Of a stretch of DNA of 64,000 bases, positions 17,216-24,601 are shown piece after piece. The notes under the pieces were generated by a model that had not been told where the DNA came from, did no database searches, and saw nothing but the letters and a program-made list of their open reading frames with translations. The position numbers and the translations under genes were made by a program. The first letter of the stretch is position 1. Each line of letters opens with the position of its first letter. This DNA is from Streptomyces meridianus (lineage in GTDB: Bacteria; Actinomycetota; Actinomycetes; Streptomycetales; Streptomycetaceae): positions 80,061 to 144,060 of the forward strand of contig NZ_JAMQGM010000039.1 in the NCBI RefSeq assembly GCF_023703325.1, in the 5' to 3' direction.

Positions 17216-17899
17216 TCAGGCGATGAGGGGATCCCGAGCCGCCCCCGGGCCGGACTCCTCGCCGAGTTCCCGGAACATCCCGGTGTTCAGCGCGAAGGCC
17301 CGCCGGCACTCCTCCACCGCGTCCCGCTTCTCCCCGTCGCCGACCGGCAGGGCGTCCAGCAGGGCTCGGTACTCCCGCTTGAAGGCCGCCGGATTGCCGA
17401 TACCGGCGAACACGTAGAAGCGCACGCCGTCGCCCTTGTGGTCGAACCCCCACCGCTTCTCGGCGGCGGACCGGATGACCTGCCCGCCGCTGAGGTCACC
17501 CAGGTAGCGCGTGTAGTGATGGGCGACGTACCCGGCGGGCCACCGGCCGGCGACCTCGGTGATCCGGTCCGCGTACGTCCGGGTGGCCGGGAGCGCGGTT
17601 GCACGCTTGCGCCATCCGGCACCCAGGAGATGAGCCAGATCGCGCTCGAGTTCGGTGACGCGCAGCAGCTCGGGCCGGATGAACGGTCCGGCGACCGGGT
17701 CGTCCGCCAGCGCGCCCGCGGCCCCCTCCAGCGCCCGGTAGACGAACCACAGCTGTTCCGTGTAGCGCGCGTACGCACCCTGCCCGAGCCGGCCGCCGAG
17801 CATGTCGCCCACGAACGCCGAATTCTCCGCCTCGGTGTGCTGCGCCTGCGATGCGGTGCGCATCAGTGCGGAGAACGGCATCGAGCCGGTCGTCTCCAA
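17216..17899 (-). CDS. Haem oxygenase (biliverdin-producing)
   Basis: A 227-residue, all-helical haem oxygenase. The proximal haem His lies in QAQHTEAE (about residue 21). The distal helix is YTRYLGDLSGGQVI, with the glycines that leave room for the substrate haem. HHYTRYLGDLSGGQ is nearly diagnostic for the bacterial HmuO/HO family. It opens haem to biliverdin, CO and ferrous iron. The TTG at 17899 has GGAGG 6 nt upstream; the internal ATG at 17881 has no well-spaced site. It stands alone, but only about 2 kb from the efeUOB iron operon, consistent with iron scavenging. Confidence 0.92.
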   Translation of the reverse strand: METTGSMPFSALMRTASQAQHTEAENSAFVGDMLGGRLGQGAYARYTEQLWFVYRALEGAAGALADDPVAGPFIRPELLRVTELERDLAHLLGAGWRKRATALPATRTYADRITEVAGRWPAGYVAHHYTRYLGDLSGGQVIRSAAEKRWGFDHKGDGVRFYVFAGIGNPAAFKREYRALLDALPVGDGEKRDAVEECRRAFALNTGMFRELGEESGPGAARDPLIA

Positions 17900-17992
17900 G
17901 ACGGACCTCCGGGTGTCAGCGGGTACGCGGTGACCGCTCCGGGGCAGCCGGGCGGGTTCCCGACCGCCTGTCGGCAAAGTACCCGCACGGGG

Positions 17993-18850
17993 TCACGGCA
18001 ATGTGAGGATGTCCGCCCCGGTGTCGGTGACGACGAGGGTGTGCTCGAACTGCGCCGTGCGCTTGCGGTCCTTCGTGACCACCGTCCAGCCGTCGTCCCA
18101 CATGTCGTACTCGTGGGTCCCCAGGGTCAGCATCGGCTCGATCGTGAAGGTCATGCCCGGCTTGATGACCTCGGTGGCGTGCGGGCTGTCGTAGTGCGGC
18201 ACGATCAGGCCGGAGTGGAACGACGTGTTGATGCCGTGCCCGGTGAAGTCGCGCACCACGCCGTAGCCGAAGCGCTTGGCGTACGACTCGATGACCCGCC
18301 CGATGATGTTCAGCTGCCGGCCCGGCCGGACTGCCTTGATCGCCCGGCTCAGCGACTCCCGGGTCCGCTCGACCAGCAGCCGGGACTCCTCGTCCACGTC
18401 GCCGCACAGGTAGGTGGCGTTGGTGTCGCCGTGCACCCCTCCGATGTAGGCCGTGACGTCCAGATTCACGATGTCGCCGTCGCGCAGGACCGTCGAGTCC
18501 GGGATGCCGTGGCAGATGACCTCGTTCACCGAGGTGCAGATCGACTTCGGGAACCGCCGGTAGCCGAGGCACGAGGGGTAGGCGCCGTGGTCGCACAGGT
18601 ACTCGTGGGCGATCCGGTCCAGCTCGTCCGTGGTCACCCCCGGCGCGATGTGCTTGGCGGCCTCCTCGCGGGCTCCCGCGGCGATCCGGCCCGCGGTCCG
18701 CATGAGTTCGACGGTGGCCTCGGTCTGGACCTCGGAACCGGTGTACGGGGTGGGCATGTCCCTGCCCACGTACTCGGGCCGCCGGATGGCACCGGGGACG
18801 GAACGGGTGGGAGAGAGCTCCCCTGGTACGAGCAGCGACTGGCCAGACAT
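17993..18850 (-). CDS. map: Type I methionine aminopeptidase
   Basis: A 285-residue enzyme that removes the initiator Met from nascent proteins in the cytoplasm. All five metal ligands are in place: NLDVTAYIGG (Asp), HGDTNATY (Asp), FTGHGIN (His), TIEPML (Glu), FEHT (Glu). The N-terminal extension (about 35 residues with VPGAIRRPEYVGR) is typical of the longer actinobacterial isoform. ATG 18850 has no ribosome site but a TACACT box 7 nt upstream, suggesting a leaderless message. It is divergent from the 77-residue gene at 18909. Confidence 0.95.
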   Translation of the reverse strand: MSGQSLLVPGELSPTRSVPGAIRRPEYVGRDMPTPYTGSEVQTEATVELMRTAGRIAAGAREEAAKHIAPGVTTDELDRIAHEYLCDHGAYPSCLGYRRFPKSICTSVNEVICHGIPDSTVLRDGDIVNLDVTAYIGGVHGDTNATYLCGDVDEESRLLVERTRESLSRAIKAVRPGRQLNIIGRVIESYAKRFGYGVVRDFTGHGINTSFHSGLIVPHYDSPHATEVIKPGMTFTIEPMLTLGTHEYDMWDDGWTVVTKDRKRTAQFEHTLVVTDTGADILTLP

Positions 18851-18857
18851 GTGAGCG

Positions 18858-18863
18858 AGTGTA
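18858..18863 (-). promoter_or_regulatory. -10 box TACACT for leaderless map
   Basis: On the minus strand TACACT is followed by exactly 7 nt and the map ATG. Transcription would start on the A of the start codon. Confidence 0.5.
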
Positions 18864-18908
18864 ACGAGGTCGCACCGGGCAGCATGAGCGGAGAGAGAAG
18901 GAGCACAG

Positions 18909-19142
18909 ATGGCCCTGTTCAAGCGACGGACGACCGGCAAGCCGGGCGAGTGGTACTACTGCCTCGAACACAGGAAGGTCGAGGAGGGGCCGGAGTGCCC
19001 CGCCAAGGACCGCATGGGTCCGTACGCGAGCCGGACCGAGGCCGGGCACGCCATGGAGAAGGCCGACGAGCGGAACGCCGAATGGGACACCGATCCGCGC
19101 TGGCACGACAAGGCCGGCCAGGAGGGCGGCGGCGACACCTGA
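18909..19142 (+). CDS. Small conserved protein of unknown function
   Basis: A 77-residue hydrophilic protein, MALFKRRTTGKPGEWYYCLEH..., with Cys22 and Cys33 spaced as C-x10-C (CLEHRKVEEGPEC). The middle reads RMGPYASRTEAGHAMEKADERN, resembling a SPOR-like or ribosome-bound small-protein pattern, but no function can be named. GAAGGAG lies 5 nt before the ATG. Divergent from map, with 58 nt between the starts. Codon usage is fully Streptomyces-like. Confidence 0.82.
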   Translation: MALFKRRTTGKPGEWYYCLEHRKVEEGPECPAKDRMGPYASRTEAGHAMEKADERNAEWDTDPRWHDKAGQEGGGDT

Positions 19143-19206
19143 GCCGCCTGCGACCGGGCCGGACCGGCTGCTCTCCCGGCCGTGCGCGCCGGCCGGCCCG
19201 TGCTGC

Positions 19207-20616
19207 TCAGGGGGCGGTCGCCGAGGGCTCCTGCCGACCGCCCGGCAGATCGCGTGCCCGCTCCTGCTCCTGCTCCCGTGCCCGACGGGCGGCGCGGGTC
19301 CGCAGGGCGTGTTCGTCGGTGCGGGCGTCGTAGGACATCAGCCCGGGCAGCGCGAGGGCCAACAGCCCCACCGCCCCCAGACAGGCCAGCCCGCCGCTCC
19401 ACACCGAGACCCGGACATGCGTCAACGACGCCATCGCGCCGGCACGGACCTGGCCCAGTTGCGGGCCGACCGAGTACGAGAGCACCTCGATGCCCGCCAG
19501 CCGGCCGCGCAGCTCGTCCGGGATGGTCTGGTTCCACATCGCGGACCGGAAGATCCCGCTGACCATGTCGCTCCCGCCCGCCACGGCCAGGAACAGCAGC
19601 ACGAGCCACACGTTGTCCACCCAGCCCGCACACGCCATCGCCAGCCCCCAGCCGGCTGCGGCCGTCACCACCATCCGGCCGTGCCGGTGCATCCGGGACG
19701 TCCATCCGCTGGTCAGGCTCACCACGAGCGAGCCGGCCGATCCCGCCGCGTACATCAGGCCGAGTGCCCAGGGCGCGTCCAGGTCGTCTGCCAGGAACGG
19801 AAAGATCGCGACGGGGTACGCGAAGAACATCGCTGCCAGGTCGACGGCGTACGTCCCGAGCAGTTCCTTGCGGCTCCAGGCATACCGTCCGCCCTCGACG
19901 ATGCCGCGCAGGGACGGCTTGCTCGCGCCGTGCGACGCGGGTGACGGGGCCATCCCCACCACGAGCGTGAGCGAGGCCAGGAACGTCCCGACGTCGAGCG
20001 CGTAGGCCCAGGGCAGTCCCGCGTACGCGATGATCACGCCCGCAAGGGAGGGGCCCGCGATGGCCCCCACCTGCCAGCGCAGGGCGTTGAGGGCCGCAGC
20101 CGGTGCGAGCAGGTCGTGCGGGACGACCCGGGGGACGATCGCGTTCAGGGCCGGTCGCTGCATGCCCGTCAGCGCACTGGCCAGGCCGGCGACGAGATAC
20201 AGCGGCCACACCACGGGATCCGGCAGCAGCGTGTTGACCAGCAGGATCACGGCGAGGAGGCCGAGGCCCGCCTCGGTCCGCAGGATCAGGTTCCGCTGGT
20301 CCATGGCATCCGCGAGGGCACCGCCGTAGAGGCCGAACACGATCAGCGGCACGAGCTCCACGGCGCCGATCGCGCCGACCGCCAGCGCCGAGCCCGTCAG
20401 TTCCTTGATCTGGAGCGGCAGGGCGACCAGGGTCAGGAAGCTGCCGAACGTCGTCACCAGTCCCGCACACCACATCAGCCGGAAGTCGCGGGACGACCGC
20501 CAGGGCGCGAGGTCGGGCAGCAGCGCCCGGGCGCGGCGCGGAGAACTCGAAGGAGCGGACGGTGCCGGGTCCTCGCCGGGCGAGGGTGGCGGGACGGTGG
20601 GAGCGGGTTCGGTCAC
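19207..20616 (-). CDS. MFS transporter (MFS_3/EntS-like)
   Basis: A 469-residue, 12-segment major facilitator. RDFRLMWCAGLVTTFGSFLTLVALPLQ begins TM1, GGALADAMDQRN is the loop 2-3 motif A variant, and a second motif, LTSGWTSRMHRHGR, lies in loop 8-9. This pattern is that of the MFS_3 branch that includes siderophore and macrolide exporters. Long Pro/Ser-rich N-terminal (about 35 residues) and Arg/Glu-rich C-terminal tails are cytoplasmic. GTG start at 20616; the ribosome site is poor. The substrate is unknown. Its proximity to iron genes is not enough to call it a siderophore exporter. Confidence 0.85.
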   Translation of the reverse strand: MTEPAPTVPPPSPGEDPAPSAPSSSPRRARALLPDLAPWRSSRDFRLMWCAGLVTTFGSFLTLVALPLQIKELTGSALAVGAIGAVELVPLIVFGLYGGALADAMDQRNLILRTEAGLGLLAVILLVNTLLPDPVVWPLYLVAGLASALTGMQRPALNAIVPRVVPHDLLAPAAALNALRWQVGAIAGPSLAGVIIAYAGLPWAYALDVGTFLASLTLVVGMAPSPASHGASKPSLRGIVEGGRYAWSRKELLGTYAVDLAAMFFAYPVAIFPFLADDLDAPWALGLMYAAGSAGSLVVSLTSGWTSRMHRHGRMVVTAAAGWGLAMACAGWVDNVWLVLLFLAVAGGSDMVSGIFRSAMWNQTIPDELRGRLAGIEVLSYSVGPQLGQVRAGAMASLTHVRVSVWSGGLACLGAVGLLALALPGLMSYDARTDEHALRTRAARRAREQEQERARDLPGGRQEPSATAP

Positions 20617-20700
20617 AGCCGGTCATGGTGCGCGGGCCAGGTCGCTCGGGGCAACCGGTTTCCGGCGGCGGGCGAGCGGCGGCGCGGCCGGCGGTTGCGC

Positions 20701-21384
20701 CTACCAGCGCGTGGGGGGCGGGGCCGTCAGCTGCTCGGCGATCCGGGCCAGCCGGTCACGGAAGCCCCGCGGGCCGCGGGGCGCCGGCAGCCGGTTCTCC
20801 CCGGCGGCGGCGCTGACCAGATGCTGCACTGTGTCGAACCCGATCGCGTTCTCCCGCTCCCGGTCGGTGCCGTCGTCCACCGGGTCCCGGTCCGGTGCAG
20901 GAGAGCCGGCGAGCGCCGTGGGGTCCGCAGGACTCTCCGGCACGGCGAGGGCTTCGTGGGCGAGGGCGTGCAGGTCGCGGTCGCCGGCGTCGAGGGCGAG
21001 CACCGTCGCGCCGGCGCGACGGGCGTCGTGCACCCGCTCCAGCAGTTCCGGCTCCGGGCGGCCGGGCGTCACCACGAGCAGGGTCTCCCCGCGCCGGGCG
21101 GCCTCGATCCGGCCCAGCCCGACGGCCAGATGCGGCGGCTCCCCCGGGCGGGTCCGGTGCCGGACCAGGGTGGGGGAGAGCTGCGGCAGCCCGGACCAGG
21201 CCGCTTCGTCGTCGAGGTGCGCAGCCAGATGCCAGGGCTCGTACTCCGCGCTGCCGACGAGCAGCAGTCCGCCCTGCTGCGGTTCCACGGCGGTGCGCAA
21301 CGCCCCAGCGAACCGCCGGGTGGCCTGCAGCCATTCGGTGCCCGTGAGCACTTCGCGCAGCAGCGCGACACGTACGGCGTCCAT
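20701..21384 (-). CDS. Conserved hypothetical protein with SIS-like fold features
   Basis: A 227-residue soluble protein. GGLLLVGSAEYEPWHLAAHL, then ETLLVVTPGRPEPELLERVHDARRAGATVLALD look like alternating strand/helix units; the second stretch resembles the phosphosugar-binding SIS pattern (ARRAGATVLAL). The C-terminal part has a low-complexity Pro/Asp stretch followed by FDTVQHLVSAAAGENRLPAPRG. AGGA lies 7 nt before the ATG at 21384. Divergent from npdG. The function is unknown. Confidence 0.75.
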   Translation of the reverse strand: MDAVRVALLREVLTGTEWLQATRRFAGALRTAVEPQQGGLLLVGSAEYEPWHLAAHLDDEAAWSGLPQLSPTLVRHRTRPGEPPHLAVGLGRIEAARRGETLLVVTPGRPEPELLERVHDARRAGATVLALDAGDRDLHALAHEALAVPESPADPTALAGSPAPDRDPVDDGTDRERENAIGFDTVQHLVSAAAGENRLPAPRGPRGFRDRLARIAEQLTAPPPTRW

Positions 21385-21479
21385 GGCGAAATCCTGCCGT
21401 ACCGGCGCCGCTCCCGGGGCCGGTACGGCGATCCCCGTCCGCGGGGAGCGTGGGGTGTGACGGCGGCCGCAGAAATTTG

Positions 21480-21493
21480 TTACCGCTCGGTAG
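21480..21493. promoter_or_regulatory. Operator-like palindrome overlapping the npdG promoter
   Basis: TTACCGCTCGGTAG is a near-perfect inverted repeat (TTACCG-CT-CGGTAg) of the type bound by TetR-family repressors. Its last three bases are the first three of a -10-like TAGGGT (21491-21496), about 32 nt upstream of the npdG ATG, so a bound protein would block transcription. Confidence 0.5.
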
Positions 21494-21527
21494 GGTGTTG
21501 CGGCCCGGTTCCTGGCAGGATCGCCCC

Positions 21528-22232
21528 ATGACTTCTACTGATGACGCGAACAAGGCGCCGGCGAAGGACCCGTGGGCGTTCCCGGACGTCTCCGACCTGG
21601 TCGTCGGCGTGCTCGGCGGCACCGGGGACCAGGGCCGTGGCCTCGCCTACCGGCTGGCCAGGGCGGGCCAGAAGGTGATCGTCGGCTCGCGCGCGGCCGA
21701 CCGCGCACAGGCCGCCGCCGCGGAGCTGGGGGAGGGCGTGGAGGGCGCCGGCAACGCCGAGTGCGCCCGGCGCAGCGACGTGGTGATCGTGGCGGTGCCG
21801 TGGGACGGCCACGCCAAGACCCTCGAATCGCTGCGCGACGAGCTCGAGGGCAAGCTCGTGATCGACTGCGTCAACCCCCTCGGCTTCGACAAGAAGGGCG
21901 CCTACGCGATCCGGCCGGAGGAGGGCAGCGCCGCCGAACAGGCCGCCGCCCTGCTGCCCGGCTCGCGTGTCACCGCCGCCTTCCACCACCTGTCGGCCGT
22001 GCTGCTGAAGGACCCGGACATCGACGAGATCGACACCGATGTGATGGTGCTCGGCGAGAACCGGGCGGACACCGACCTCGTGCAGGCCCTGGCCGCGCGC
22101 ATCCCCGGGATGCGGGGCGTCTTCGCGGGCCGGCTCCGCAACGCCCACCAGGTCGAGTCGCTCGTCGCCAACCTGATCTCGGTCAACCGCCGCTACAAGG
22201 CCCACGCGGGGCTGCGGGTCACCGACGTGTGA
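21528..22232 (+). CDS. npdG: NADPH-dependent F420 reductase
   Basis: A 234-residue enzyme that passes hydride between NADP(H) and coenzyme F420. VVGVLGGTGDQGRGLAYRLARAG is the N-terminal dinucleotide-binding loop with the F420:NADP oxidoreductase form G-x-G-x-x-G-x-G; VIVGSRAADRA follows with the NADP phosphate-binding Ser-Arg. AVPWDGHAKTL and VTAAFHHLSAVLL are family-typical. It would supply reduced F420 for Ddn/FDOR-type reductases. ATG 21528 with AGGA 8 nt upstream; the track of upstream codons to 21450 runs over the promoter. The operator-like palindrome at 21480 suggests control by a TetR-type protein. Confidence 0.92.
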   Translation: MTSTDDANKAPAKDPWAFPDVSDLVVGVLGGTGDQGRGLAYRLARAGQKVIVGSRAADRAQAAAAELGEGVEGAGNAECARRSDVVIVAVPWDGHAKTLESLRDELEGKLVIDCVNPLGFDKKGAYAIRPEEGSAAEQAAALLPGSRVTAAFHHLSAVLLKDPDIDEIDTDVMVLGENRADTDLVQALAARIPGMRGVFAGRLRNAHQVESLVANLISVNRRYKAHAGLRVTDV

Positions 22233-22304
22233 GCGCGGGCGGGGCGTGAGGGAGAATGGCGGCCGTACGACCGTCAGGCCCGTCCCCGGACAGGAGCTCC
22301 CCTC

Positions 22305-22499
22305 ATGCCCCGCCTCGCCGTGTTCGCCCTCGTCGTCTGCGCGCTCGCCGTGGCCGCCGCGGTGGTCTCCTTCGCGCGGGGCAGCCTGCTCGGGATCGCC
22401 TGGATCCTGATGGCGGGCGTCTCGTCCAACATGGCCTGGTACTACGTGCGCCGCCTGCGCGCCGAGCGCCGCGAGCAGGACCCCACCGTCACGGGCTGA
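22305..22499 (+). CDS. Small membrane protein
   Basis: A 64-residue protein with two hydrophobic segments (about residues 4-24 and 28-46) and a basic C-terminal tail, YYVRRLRAERREQD. AGGAG lies 8 nt before the ATG. It follows npdG by 72 nt and could be co-transcribed. Its last 11 nt overlap the end of the converging protease gene. No function is known to me. Confidence 0.75.
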   Translation: MPRLAVFALVVCALAVAAAVVSFARGSLLGIAWILMAGVSSNMAWYYVRRLRAERREQDPTVTG

Positions 22500-23286
22500 G
22501 CGCCGGGATCTGCGGCTCGCCCTGCCAGAAGCGGTAGAACTCCTGGCCCCAGTGGGTGTCCCACTGCGCGACGCCGAGGATGTCCAGGATTCCGTGCACC
22601 GCCCCGAAGAACGCCTGGTTGACCTCCGGGATCCACAGCAGGCCGAAGACGGCGAGCAACCCGAACGGGGCGAACGGCTCCACCTGGCGCCGGATGCCGT
22701 ACGACAGCCAGGGCTCGACGACCCCGTAGCCGTCCAGGCCCGGCACGGGCAGGAAGTTGAGGATCGCCGCGGTCACCTGGAGCAGGGCGAGGAAGGCGAG
22801 GGCGTACCGGAAGGCGTCCGGCATGTCGTCCGCCGTCCCGAGCCAGAAGGGTGCCGTGAGGGCCAGCGCGAAGGCGACGTTGGTCAGCGGGCCCGCCGCC
22901 GAGATGACGCTGTGCTTCCAGCGGCCCCTGATCCGGCCGCGTTCGATGAACACCGCGCCGCCCGGCAGGCCGATCCCGCCGAGGATCACGAAGAGGACCG
23001 GCAGCACGATGCTGAGCAGCGCATGCGTGTATTTCAGCGGGTTGAGGGTCAGGTAGCCCTTGGCCCCGATGGTGATGTCACCGCCGTGCAGGGCGGTGCG
23101 CGCGTGCGCGTACTCGTGCAGGCAGAGGGACACGATCCAGCCCGACGTCACGAACAGGAAGACCGCGAAGCCGGTGCTCGCCGAATAGCCCGACCACACG
23201 GCCCAGGCGGACACCGACATCACGGCCAGCAGCCCGAGGAAGACAGGGCTGACCCGGCGTTCGCTGCTGGTGACTGCGGTGGTCAT
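22489..23286 (-). CDS. Site-2 protease family protein (M50)
   Basis: A 265-residue membrane metalloprotease of the S2P class. It has the zinc motif HEYAH in TM2 (SLCLHEYAHARTA) and, in a later segment, NFLPVPGLDGYGV, where the third zinc ligand Asp of the N/L-P-x-P-x-x-D-G motif sits. Six to seven membrane segments. Members cut membrane proteins inside the bilayer, often anti-sigma factors or signal peptides; the target here is unknown. The ATG at 23286 begins MTTAVTSSERR; upstream sequence in the same frame runs into the 98-bp repeats and is not coding. Confidence 0.9.
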   Translation of the reverse strand: MTTAVTSSERRVSPVFLGLLAVMSVSAWAVWSGYSASTGFAVFLFVTSGWIVSLCLHEYAHARTALHGGDITIGAKGYLTLNPLKYTHALLSIVLPVLFVILGGIGLPGGAVFIERGRIRGRWKHSVISAAGPLTNVAFALALTAPFWLGTADDMPDAFRYALAFLALLQVTAAILNFLPVPGLDGYGVVEPWLSYGIRRQVEPFAPFGLLAVFGLLWIPEVNQAFFGAVHGILDILGVAQWDTHWGQEFYRFWQGEPQIPALSP

Positions 23287-23397
23287 CGGGGCGGGTCTCC
23301 TGACGTGCGGGGGGGTGTGCGGTGACGCCGTGCAGCCCCGGGCGGTGCGGAGTGGGGGCGTCACTCCGGCGTCCGACCGTACCGGGCGCCGGGCCGG

Positions 23398-23592
23398 CCG
23401 GGACAGGCAGCGGCGGCCGGGAGCCGGCCGGGAGGCGCGGCACGGTCGGTCTACCGTCTCCCCGTCCACCTCCCGCCGGCCCTTCCGGCCGACCCCCGGG
23501 ACAGGCAGCGGCGGCCGGGAGCCGGCCGGGAGGCGCGGCACGGTCGGTCTACCGTCTCCCCGTCCACCTCCCGCCGGCCCTTCCGGCCGACC
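23398..23592. repeat. Perfect 97-bp tandem direct duplication (period 98 bp)
   Basis: Bases 23398-23494 and 23496-23592 are identical over 97 bp and separated by one base. Each copy begins CCGGGACAGGCAGCGGCGGC and ends CCTTCCGGCCGACC. The second copy contains the stop codon and last about 14 codons of the recombinase-like frame (minus strand); the first lies between it and the site-2 protease. Since 98 is not a multiple of 3 the duplication cannot preserve a reading frame. It looks recent, as the copies have not diverged. Confidence 0.95.
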
Positions 23593-24394
23593 GGAGGCGG
23601 CGCAGCGTCCACCCCCGCCCTCCCGGATCGAGGGGGCGGGTGGACGTGGTGAAGATCTCTGCGGCCCGGCGGTAGGAGAGTCGTCCGCGGCCGGAGAGCG
23701 GGCACACGTCCGCGGCGTCCGCCCGGGCGGACGCGCGCCGGTCGGTGAGGAACAGCGGTCCGGCCGTGCGGCTCAGGACGGCCAGCGGCAGCAGTCGCGC
23801 GGTGCCGCCGCGCCACCCGACGGGCCCGGCGCCGATCGGCGTGGAGGGCCCGCGGGTGCGGCGGCGGAGGACGTCCAGATCGTCGACGTCCAGGGCGAGC
23901 AGCCGCTCCACCGGCGCGCCCGACTCGTACAGCAGGTGCCACAGGAGCTGCTCGCGCAGCGGTACGCGCAGGGCGAGCACGGCCCGGACCTGCTCGTCGT
24001 CGAGCGGGCCGTCGGCCTCATCGGGCTCCGGCAGGGGCAGCGGGGGAATGCCGGCCGTGGGGTCGCCGGCGAGCCATCCCTGGTCGCGCCACCAGGCGAC
24101 TGCGCTCCGCAGGATCGACAGTTCGCGGTTGGCGGTGCGCACTCCGGCCGCGGTGGCCCGCTCGGCGAATGCGGCTCGCAGCCGGGCGGCGGCCCCGGGG
24201 GTGTCGAGGAGGGCCAGCGGGAGGACCGGCGGAACAGCGCGACGCCGCGCCGCGCCGGCGGGAGGCGTGCGGTTCACGAGAGACCAGGCCCAGGTTGCGA
24301 GTGCCGTCCGGTAGACCCGGCGGGAGCCGTCGCCGAGCCGGGCCGCCGCGAGGTAGTGGTCGGCGGCGAGGCCGTACTCCACGGGTTGCGTCAC
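23549..24394 (-). pseudogene. Truncated tyrosine recombinase/integrase-like gene
   Basis: A 281-residue reading frame. The N-terminal part resembles a core-binding (SAM-like) domain (ANRELSILRSAVAWWRDQGWLAG). The catalytic domain starts LREQLLWHLLYESGAPVERLLAL, where the first catalytic Arg of the usual G-L-R-I-x-E box is Pro. Near the end, GWTLRRLRSA takes the place of the H-x-L-R-H box, but its His is Thr and the box is followed almost at once by the stop. The later Tyr nucleophile region is missing altogether. Sequence beyond the stop is the 98-bp duplication. It is either a dead integrase or a non-catalytic DNA-binding derivative; the first is more likely. Confidence 0.6.
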
Positions 24395-24413
24395 GGGTGC
24401 TACCCCTCGCTGT

Positions 24414-24508
24414 CGCAGTAAATCTACCGCAGAGCAGAGCCTGTCCGGGCGGTTGAGTGCAAGTCAATTTCCTTTCACCGCAGTAAAGATGAGCTGTTTT
24501 CTGCGGTA
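24414..24508. repeat. Four copies of an ACCGCAG-type motif in a divergent promoter gap
   Basis: In the AT-richer gap between the recombinase (-) and an MFS gene (+) are CGCAGTA (24414-24420), TACCGCAG (24425-24432), ACCGCAGTAAA (24477-24487) and, inverted, CTGCGGTA (24501-24508). Consensus YACCGCAGWA. The last two form an inverted pair and the first two a direct pair. This is the layout of a multi-site operator or recombinase arm-type sites; no experimental match is known to me. Confidence 0.55.
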
Positions 24509-24601
24509 GTGAAGCGCCTCCACAGAATTGCTTCGAATCGACTCAACTTTTCGGTGTGAAGTCATTGCGCCCGCAGCCCGGTAGCCGCCACGCTGCCGGG
24601 C

